A stretch of DNA of 64,000 nt, taken from contig JADKJB010000009.1 of NCBI GenBank assembly GCA_016722525.1, forward strand, positions 164,121-228,120. Reading direction: 5' to 3'. Under the pieces are notes generated by a model that had not been told where the DNA came from, did no database searches, and worked only from the letters and a program-made list of their open reading frames with translations. Source of the stretch: Bacteroidota bacterium. GTDB taxonomy: Bacteria > Bacteroidota > Bacteroidia > AKYH767-A > OLB10. Positions 59,356 through 64,000 of this stretch are shown here, piece by piece; the first letter of the stretch is position 1; every line of letters begins with the position of its first letter. A program made the translations under genes and the position numbers.

Positions 59356-59740
59356 CACTCCTGTTCATTGGTCCTAAATCCGACTTTTTTCCTAGGTAAA
59401 GCAGGAACTTGAATCAACTTTTTTAAAACATCAAAAATCCGGTTAATAGCATCATCGTTTTTACCTACTTTATGTTCCAACTGTGTAATTTTCAACAACA
59501 AATCTTTATGAGACATCAAAGCCTCCTTCATCCGACTAAAAAGTCTTATAATTCTGATATTGACTTCTACCGCCTGCTCACTATTAAGTACACTGCTCAA
59601 CATCGCAACACCTTTTTCAGTGAACGCTAACGGCAATTTACGCAATCCGCATTTAATACTATTGGAAGTCACAATTTGTGACTTCCAGTCTTCAAGTTCC
59701 AATAGAAAAAGAATTGAATTTAGATGGAAAAATTCCAGTT
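59355..59740 (-). pseudogene. ORF6N-domain protein, N-terminally decayed
   Basis: Retains the C-terminal two-thirds of an ORF6N protein: LEDWKSQIVTSNSIKCGLRK, LPLAFTEKGVAMLSSVLNSE, QAVEVNIRIIRLFSRMKEAL, then a coiled coil (LLKITQLEHKVGKNDDAINR). The expected N-terminus (DNA-binding KilA-N/ORF6N start and RFPxDFMFQL) survives only as out-of-frame scraps (FPSKFNSFSIG, about 59705-59740). ORF6N proteins are phage- or accessory-associated DNA-binding proteins. It lies 39 bp downstream of the DUF5615 toxin. Confidence 0.72.
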
Positions 59741-59778
59741 AATCTGTAGGTAATGAAGTTAAGGTTAAAACCATTTTT

Positions 59779-60102
59779 TTATTCCTTAATCTCTATCGGC
59801 CCGGGAATTAATTTTTTCGATAGTGTATCTTTAATTTTCGGCACCAGTTTTTTCATCGATTGATAACTATTGTCTTTTGAATTTAAAACTAAAATCGATA
59901 CGGTATATTTATTAAAATTTTGCTGATGTTGTAAATTTTTATCAAAAGTGAGCAGAACATCAAAATTGTTTTCAATCATCAATTTTAAAAGTTCTCCATT
60001 GGTTTTTCCATTCCATGATTTTTCGGAAATTGTAAAAATATGAAATTCAGAAAAGTCGTTTTTTAATCGCTTGGGGAGATTCTCGTCAAGCAGCAGTTTC
60101 AT
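59779..60102 (-). CDS. DUF5615 PIN-like toxin of a toxin-antitoxin pair
   Basis: 107 residues: MKLLLDENLPKRLKNDFSEF with the conserved LLLDENLP acidic motif, then LKLMIENNFDVLLTFDKNLQ, whose second Asp cluster (LTFDKN) fits the PIN-like (Mut7-C) active site. Its start overlaps the end of the DUF433 gene by 17 bp, typical for co-translated antitoxin-toxin pairs. Predicted ribonuclease toxin. Confidence 0.88.
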   Translation of the reverse strand: MKLLLDENLPKRLKNDFSEFHIFTISEKSWNGKTNGELLKLMIENNFDVLLTFDKNLQHQQNFNKYTVSILVLNSKDNSYQSMKKLVPKIKDTLSKKLIPGPIEIKE

Positions 60103-60328
60103 AAAGTTTAACTATATTTTTTGATGTTAAAATCTTCCCCGCTATTTCCAAAACAGCCACAGCCTGATCTTTGGAAACAGTTGGAAAGTCTTCTAAAAAT
60201 TGGTCTAATGAAATGCCTTTTTCTAAATGCCAGAATAACGACTCCACCGGCACCCGTGTGCCTTTAAAAACAGGTTGTCCGGCAAGTACTTCTTTATCAA
60301 TTGAAATATAATCTTTTACATTTAACAT
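60086..60328 (-). CDS. DUF433 antitoxin
   Basis: 80 residues: MLNVKDYISIDKEVLAGQPV, FKGTRVPVESLFWHLEKGIS, LDQFLEDFPTVSKDQAVAVL. The GxPxxxGTRVPV core is the DUF433/VapB-like hallmark, with a winged-helix DNA-binding fold. Expected to neutralise the adjacent DUF5615 toxin and repress the operon. Its -7 box ends four bases before the ATG. Confidence 0.9.
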   Translation of the reverse strand: MLNVKDYISIDKEVLAGQPVFKGTRVPVESLFWHLEKGISLDQFLEDFPTVSKDQAVAVLEIAGKILTSKNIVKLYETAA

Positions 60329-60332
60329 GAAT

Positions 60333-60340
60333 CAAAGATA
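60333..60340 (-). promoter_or_regulatory. -7 box TATCTTTG four bases before the DUF433 start
   Basis: Exact TAnnTTTG on the minus strand, then ATTC, then ATG. Transcription would begin at or next to the start codon, so the mRNA should be leaderless. The collapsed copy (TAACTTTG, 59178-59185) has the same spacing. Confidence 0.6.
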
Positions 60341-60453
60341 CAAATGGAGGGTTAGAATTGCAAATTTATCACCTTGTAAGAGAGAATCAGTACCATTTTA
60401 CCTACTTTTGCCGTCCTTGATAACTCAATCATATTAAATCCTTCAAAATAGAT

Positions 60454-60545
60454 CATAAAAGATCCTAACAATCCCAAAAAATCATAACAAATCCAAAAAG
60501 AATCATAACAAATCCATCATAATAGATCATAATCATCATAATAAT
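60454..60545. repeat. AATCATAACAAATCCATCAT-type repeats, copy 2
   Basis: Several AAATCATAACAAATCC and CATCATAATAGATC units in the leader of fsa, matching the repeats at 59279-59355. Confidence 0.7.
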
Positions 60546-60560
60546 CCAAAAAATCATCCT

Positions 60561-61211
60561 ATGAAATTCTTCATCGATACCGCAAACCTCGCCCAAATTA
60601 AAGAAGCAGCCGAATTCGGTGTGCTTGATGGCGTTACTACCAATCCTTCTCTGATGGCCAAAGAAGGCATTAAAGGCGAAGCGGCTGTGATGAAACATTA
60701 TGTAGATATCTGCAATATTGTTAAGGGTGGCGATGTGAGTGCCGAAGTGCTTTCCACCGATCTGGCCGGTATGATCCGCGAAGGAGAAGCTCTGGCTGCA
60801 CTCCATCCACAGATTGTAGTAAAAATACCAATGATCCGCGATGGTATCAAAGCACTTAAATATTTCTCCGAAAAGGGCATTAAGACCAATTGTACGCTGG
60901 TATTTTCACCCGGACAAGCGCTCCTTGCCGCCAAAGCCGGTGCCACCTACGTGTCGCCTTTCATTGGACGTTTAGACGATGTGAGCTTCGATGGTGTTGA
61001 TCTTATAGCACAAATAGTTCATATTTATGGAAACTACGGTTACAAGACCCAGGTACTCGCCGCCAGTATCAGGCATTCGTTGCACATTATTCGCTGTGCG
61101 GAAGCTGGTGCCGATGTGGCCACTTGTCCTTTAAGCGCTATAACCGATTTGCTTAAACATCCTCTGACAGACATTGGTTTGGCCAAATTTTTAGAAGATG
61201 CCCGAAAATAG
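60561..61211 (+). CDS. fsa: Fructose-6-phosphate aldolase / transaldolase-like protein
   Basis: 216 residues, the normal length of the small TalC/Fsa transaldolase family. Start MKFFIDTANLAQIKEAAEFG, then GVTTNPSLMAKEG. The Schiff-base Lys lies in QIVVKIPM at about residue 88, followed by KTNCTLVFSPGQALLAAKAG, YVSPFIGRLDDVSFDG and AASIRHSLHIIRCAEAGADV. A TIM-barrel enzyme of the pentose phosphate/fructose 6-phosphate branch. Frame intact; a clear island of core metabolism in an accessory region. Whether it acts as transaldolase or F6P aldolase cannot be told from sequence alone. Confidence 0.93.
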   Translation: MKFFIDTANLAQIKEAAEFGVLDGVTTNPSLMAKEGIKGEAAVMKHYVDICNIVKGGDVSAEVLSTDLAGMIREGEALAALHPQIVVKIPMIRDGIKALKYFSEKGIKTNCTLVFSPGQALLAAKAGATYVSPFIGRLDDVSFDGVDLIAQIVHIYGNYGYKTQVLAASIRHSLHIIRCAEAGADVATCPLSAITDLLKHPLTDIGLAKFLEDARK

Positions 61212-61220
61212 GTTTTTAAG

Positions 61221-61326
61221 TTAGTGGGTGAGTGGGATAGTGGGTGAGTGGGATAGTGGGTTAGTGGGATAGTGGGTTAGTGGGATAGTGGGTTAGTGGG
61301 TGAGTGGGTGAGTAGGATAGTGGGTG
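61221..61326. repeat. GTGGGTTA/GTGGGATA tandem array
   Basis: About 105 bp of AGTGGGTT, AGTGGGAT and AGTGGGTG units (period about 7-8 bp), starting 10 bp after the fsa stop. Confidence 0.9.
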
Positions 61327-61405
61327 TATCTCAACTAATAACAAAAAGGGGACTGCTTTGCAACGTTTCACACTTACCCATCGAATTGCTGTTCCAGCCG
61401 GCATA

Positions 61406-61549
61406 TTGGATATCCATTATGTAATTTATTACATTTGTAACTAAACCAGAAGCGCCCCTTCGACTACGCTCAGGGCAGGCGTGTGAAGGGAGACTTTCAA
61501 GCACGGTTCCGTGGGAACGTGAGGGTGAAATTCCCTTGCGTGACCCGAT
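61406..61549 (+). mobile_element. Group II intron 3' fragment (domains V-VI), interrupted by a 24-bp repeat
   Basis: Removing a 24-bp element (61456-61479) leaves a 34-nt domain V (61452-61510 minus the insert), the canonical length. Lower-helix 3' strand is GGTTC; the upper helix GAAGG / CTTTC closes a GNRA tetraloop GAGA. Domain VI follows, with stem ACGTGAGGG / CCCTTGCGT, an unpaired GA (branch-point A candidate) and CCCGAT near the end. Position 2 of domain V is C, not the usual A. No reverse transcriptase is present, so this is a 5'-truncated relic. It shares about 140 bp with 62744-62889. Confidence 0.8.
61456..61479 (+). repeat. 24-bp hairpin repeat inside intron domain V, copy 1
   Basis: CCCTTCGACTACGCTCAGGG followed by CAGG; the ends CCCT / AGGG pair. 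It falls after nucleotide 4 of domain V. Confidence 0.85.
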
Positions 61550-61601
61550 TAACACCAACGCCATTTATTTTCGTGGAAACCGTAAGATTTATTTTATGAT
61601 T

Positions 61602-61634
61602 GTTCCCATTTAGGGAACTTTTGTCGTATATTTG
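61602..61634 (+). promoter_or_regulatory. higBA promoter with operator
   Basis: -7 box TATATTTG at 61627-61634, four bases before the GTG start (61639). Upstream is a perfect inverted repeat GTTCCC-ATTTA-GGGAAC (61602-61618), located between the -7 and -33 positions, where a HigA-type repressor would bind. Confidence 0.65.
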
Positions 61635-61638
61635 ACCC

Positions 61639-61932
61639 GTGAGAGTTATTGCCAAAAGAACACTTCGCAGTTTTTGGGTCAAACACAAGGACTGCGAACA
61701 ACAGCTGAAGTCTTGGTACAAAGAAGCAGAAGATGCTATTTGGAAAGGGCCAAGTGATATTAAAGTTGAATACCCTACCGCTAGTTTTTTAAAAGACAAT
61801 CGCGTAGTTTTCAACATTAAAGGCAACAAATATAGACTGATCGTGAAAGTCAATTATGGTTATAAAATTGTCTGGATCAGGTTTATTGGCACTCACGCTC
61901 AATATGACAAAATAGATGCAAATTCAATTTAG
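61639..61932 (+). CDS. higB: HigB-type mRNA interferase toxin
   Basis: 97 residues with a GTG start: MRVIAKRTLRSFWVKHKDCE is the HigB-family beginning, followed by LKSWYKEAEDAIWKGPSDIK, the signature VVFNIKGNKYRLIVKVNYGY, and IRFIGTHAQYDKIDA. Expected to cleave translated mRNA in the ribosome. Toxin first, antitoxin second (6-bp gap) is the HigBA order. The start is fixed by family alignment and promoter spacing. Confidence 0.93.
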   Translation: MRVIAKRTLRSFWVKHKDCEQQLKSWYKEAEDAIWKGPSDIKVEYPTASFLKDNRVVFNIKGNKYRLIVKVNYGYKIVWIRFIGTHAQYDKIDANSI

Positions 61933-61938
61933 AAAGAC

Positions 61939-62295
61939 ATGGATTGGAAAGTAATTAAAACAGAAAAGGACTATCAATTTGCTTTAAAGCGTTTGGAAGT
62001 TATTTTTGATGCCAAAAAAGGCTCAAAATACGGTGATGAATTAGAATTGCTTTCGCTTTTGATCGATAATTTTGAGAAAGAAAAATTTCCTATGGATTTA
62101 CCTGACCCTATTGAAGCGATCAAGTTTCGTATGGAACAACTTGGGTATACTCAGAAAGATCTCACTGATGTAATTGGTTTAAAAAGCAGAGTTAGTGAAA
62201 TCTTAAACAAAAAAAGAAAGCTCTCTTTAGAAATGATCCGAAAACTACATCAAGTTTTAGGAATTCCTACTGACGTTTTAGTTAGAGAATATTAG
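61939..62295 (+). CDS. higA: HigA-type XRE antitoxin
   Basis: 118 residues. N-terminal toxin-binding part (DWKVIKTEKDYQFALKRLEV), a linker, and C-terminal helix-turn-helix (AIKFRMEQLGYTQKDLTDVI, GLKSRVSEILNKKRKLSLEM, IRKLHQVLGIPTDVLVREY). Neutralises HigB and likely represses the operon at the GTTCCC/GGGAAC repeat. It belongs to the longer HigA group that carries an N-terminal extension. Confidence 0.92.
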   Translation: MDWKVIKTEKDYQFALKRLEVIFDAKKGSKYGDELELLSLLIDNFEKEKFPMDLPDPIEAIKFRMEQLGYTQKDLTDVIGLKSRVSEILNKKRKLSLEMIRKLHQVLGIPTDVLVREY

Positions 62296-62353
62296 GATTT
62301 GCAATGGCGCATGTGTTAAAACATTTAGCCGAGTAGACGAAAAAGCTCTAAGC

Positions 62354-62382
62354 AAAAGCCCCGTGTGAATGCGGGGCTTTTT
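62354..62382 (+). terminator. Rho-independent terminator of higBA
   Basis: Stem AAAAGCCCCG / CGGGGCTTTT with loop TGTGAATG and a short T run, about 60 bp after the higA stop. Confidence 0.88.
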
Positions 62383-62402
62383 CGTTCTATTCGGTGTATA
62401 CA

Positions 62403-62540
62403 CTGAGCAACGTCGAAGTGCCTGCGCTGAGCAACGTCGAAGTGCCTGCACTGAGCAACGTCGAAGTGCCTGCACTGAGCAACGTCGAAGTGCCTGCACT
62501 GAGCAACGTCGAAGTGCCTGCACTGAGCAACGATGAAGGG
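62403..62540. repeat. Tandem array of the 24-bp structured repeat (5 full, 1 partial copy)
   Basis: Unit starts at 62403, 62427, 62451, 62475, 62499 and 62523 (the last degenerate). On the minus strand the unit is CACTTCGACGTTGCTCAGTG then CAGG, the same length and layout as the element at 61456 (CCCTTCGACTACGCTCAGGG then CAGG). Ends pair as CACT/AGTG here and CCCT/AGGG there. The Arg-rich minus-strand open frame across it is an artefact of the 24-nt period. Confidence 0.92.
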
Positions 62541-62743
62541 TTGACTGAAACCTAAATGTTAGGGCATAAAGTAGACCGGATTTTATTTCAGCGAATAACC
62601 GGTGTGTGATTATTTTTGAACGATCGTCTGGGGTATGTTTTCAAAACAGAATTTGGTGCAACATTTTATCTAGGTTCAGTTGTTATAAAGTTGGTTGTGA
62701 GCACACTTTATTCGTAACGTGGCAAAACCATTTCACACGACAA

Positions 62744-62889
62744 TTGGTATATCCATAATGTAATTTATTACATTTGTAACTAAACTGGAAGAGCCCCTTC
62801 GACTACGCTCAGGGCAGGAGTGTGAATGGAGACTTTCAAGCACGGTTCTGTGGGAACGTAAGGGTGAAATTCCTTTGCGTGAACCGATT
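62744..62889 (+). mobile_element. Second group II intron 3' fragment (domains V-VI) with the same 24-bp insert
   Basis: Removing the 24-bp element (62795-62818) again leaves a 34-nt domain V, here starting GAGC, with the GAGA tetraloop and GGTTC end. Domain VI stem ACGTAAGGG / CCTTTGCGT keeps pairing relative to copy 1 through a G-to-A change opposite T and a C-to-T change opposite G. It is about 1.34 kb downstream of copy 1 in the same orientation. Confidence 0.8.
62795..62818 (+). repeat. 24-bp hairpin repeat inside intron domain V, copy 2
   Basis: Identical to the 61456-61479 element and at exactly the same place in domain V (after nucleotide 4). Confidence 0.85.
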
Positions 62890-62954
62890 CTAAGTTTGGG
62901 TGGGTATCATTTCTACTGACCACTTGATTAAATTACTTTCTTTGTCATTAATTT

Positions 62955-63564
62955 TTGAAAGGAACAAAAACCACAGTTGAAATATATCAGTTAATAAAAA
63001 AAGTATATATGAATGAATCAGAAAACTTGTCAATAATTCACGGTTTACAATTTGGTATAGTTAAACAAATAGACGCTGACCCTGATTTAGGCTACAGGGT
63101 ATTGGTTTCTATAACTGTTCTTAATAATGAAACTGCATGGGCGCGTCTTGGAAATTTATATGCTACTTCGGGAGCAGGAACTTTTTTTTACCCTGAAGTG
63201 GGAGATGAAGGATTTCTTGGCTCGTAAATAACGAAGCCCGTTACCCTGTTATACCGGCCTGCTATTGGGCAAAACTTCTGCCCCTCCTCTCTTATACCGG
63301 AAAATGGAAATCCTAATGCCAATTGTCACTAAAAGCTTGATAAAATAATAACGGATGACAAAGGAAAATTGTTACGGTGATTACAGAATTGAGCCAATAA
63401 CTCCATGGTATGAAGCGATGACGAAAGTCAATTGCCACCGAGATGAAAATGGAAACAGAATAGAAATGTCTCCTTCCGGAATAACCATAAGAAGCACTTC
63501 CAATATAAAAATTGAAGCATTCCAGGAAATAAAGACAAGTGCAAACCAGTCAAATAATATCTGA
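62955..63564 (+). pseudogene. VgrG-like (T6SS spike / phage baseplate) gene relic
   Basis: Begins in the OB-fold region: HGLQFGIVKQIDADPDLGYR, AWARLGNLYATSGAGTFFYP and EVGDE, the usual Vgr motif WARL ... FxPEVGDEVxxGF. The frame is then lost (VNNEARYPVI, NGNPNAN and DKIITDDKGKLL appear in other frames) and a last open piece reads DENGNRIEMSPSGITIRSTS, NIKIEAFQEIKTSANQ, matching the C-terminal beta-helix of Bacteroidota Vgr proteins. N-terminal half absent. A decayed fragment with no other T6SS gene nearby. Confidence 0.72.
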
Positions 63565-63717
63565 TACACCTGACAAGCCGTCTCTCCTCTCCTGATGCTT
63601 CGGGACGAGACCTCTTTTGTAAGGTTATTTTTCCAATGCAAAGTCGCAACCAAAAGGAGTCTTAAAACCTTGAGCAGGGGCCACAGCATACTTGCCACGC
63701 AGCGACCCGTCAGGTTA

Positions 63718-63907
63718 GTGAAAAAACTCTATCAATATCAATGGTGTCACCGCCACACCAAATGAAGACTTCATGGCGGGAAGGTATTTTAGGGCAATAT
63801 ATTGGCGCGTTAATCCAACAAAAGACCTAATAATTGTAAGACTTGGAAAGAAAGAAGGTAACGCAAACTGGTGGACAATTTTCACGTCATTGGCAAAAGT
63901 ATATTGA
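63718..63907 (+). pseudogene. C-terminal fragment of a serine hydrolase (beta-lactamase family)
   Basis: Across three frames the end of a class-C beta-lactamase-like serine hydrolase is readable: KKLYQYQW, then REGILGQYI, then RVNPTKDLIIVRLGKKEGNA / NWWTIFTSLAKVY, stop at 63905-63907. This corresponds to the motif region YGYxWW ... GxxGQYI.VxPxxDLIIVRLG. The catalytic N-terminus (SxxK, YxN) is missing. Debris, or frameshifted sequence at the contig end. Confidence 0.65.
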
Positions 63908-64000
63908 AAATGACAAGAACCACTGGCAATAACACGGGTGACCGTTGCACAACCCCGGGTAAAAAACAAACAATTTTTTGTAATATCATTAGCAGCCCTA

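Noticed and set aside
61331..61560. A minus-strand protein across the first intron fragment
   Set aside because: It only translates the repeat and the intron domain V-VI RNA; no codon-like conservation between the two copies.
62278..62540. CRISPR array, or an Arg-rich repeat protein (QALRRCSV units)
   Set aside because: The repeats are directly adjoining with no spacers, and the open frame is only the consequence of a 24-nt unit divisible by three.

Overview
The window looks like a chromosome segment of a Bacteroidota (Bacteroidia-like) bacterium, probably from a metagenome or draft assembly. Evidence: A+T-rich DNA; many secreted proteins ending in a type IX secretion (T9SS) type A sorting domain (Y-P-N-P ... 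G-x-Y motif ... basic end); a CarboxypepD-regulated TonB-dependent receptor; FISUMP, SBBP, delta-60 and ELWxxDGT repeat proteins; promoter-like TAnnTTTG boxes. No rRNA, tRNA or CRISPR array was recognised. Many genes, including essential ones (thrS, infC, rplT), carry single-base frameshifts that restore a perfect family sequence when corrected. Most are therefore read as sequence errors, and such genes are given as one feature each.

Layout. 1-0.94 kb: broken secreted-protein gene. 1.2-4.5 kb: thrS-infC-rpmI-rplT translation operon, with an AUU start on infC. 4.7-6.0 kb: broken membrane protein. 6.1-22.8 kb: a locus of secreted paralogs built from two recurring domains (family A, starting near 'IIVEKYYI', and a cohesin-like domain B), with a TonB-dependent receptor, a FISUMP lipoprotein and a dockerin-tipped right-handed beta-helix protein; one 1047-residue protein carries both A and B domains. 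22.9-30.3 kb (minus): Kir potassium channel, T9SS subtilase, lipoprotein, mnmA, MORN/YwqK protein, formyltransferase and polysaccharide deacetylase. 30.8-45.8 kb (minus): a lipoprotein and a tandem run of eight T9SS proteins plus one orphan sorting domain. 46.3-58.9 kb: outer-membrane-like protein, small exported protein, Kelch and other repeat T9SS proteins, and a cytochrome b-like/decaheme cytochrome c pair. 59-64 kb: accessory region with two toxin-antitoxin modules (DUF433/DUF5615 and HigBA), a collapsed duplicate of the first, ORF6N remnant, fructose-6-phosphate aldolase, two 3' fragments of group II introns, a 24-bp structured repeat in tandem and single form, and VgrG-like and serine hydrolase debris.

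How the parts fit: most of the window encodes exported or surface proteins using Sec plus T9SS, consistent with a particle- or polymer-associated lifestyle. The strongest candidates for something undescribed are (i) the 6-23 kb surface locus, (ii) two intron domain V sequences interrupted at the same nucleotide by a 24-bp hairpin repeat that also forms a tandem array nearby, (iii) C-rich hexamer arrays abutting the promoters of at least three genes, and (iv) toxin-antitoxin promoters whose -7 box ends four bases before the start codon.
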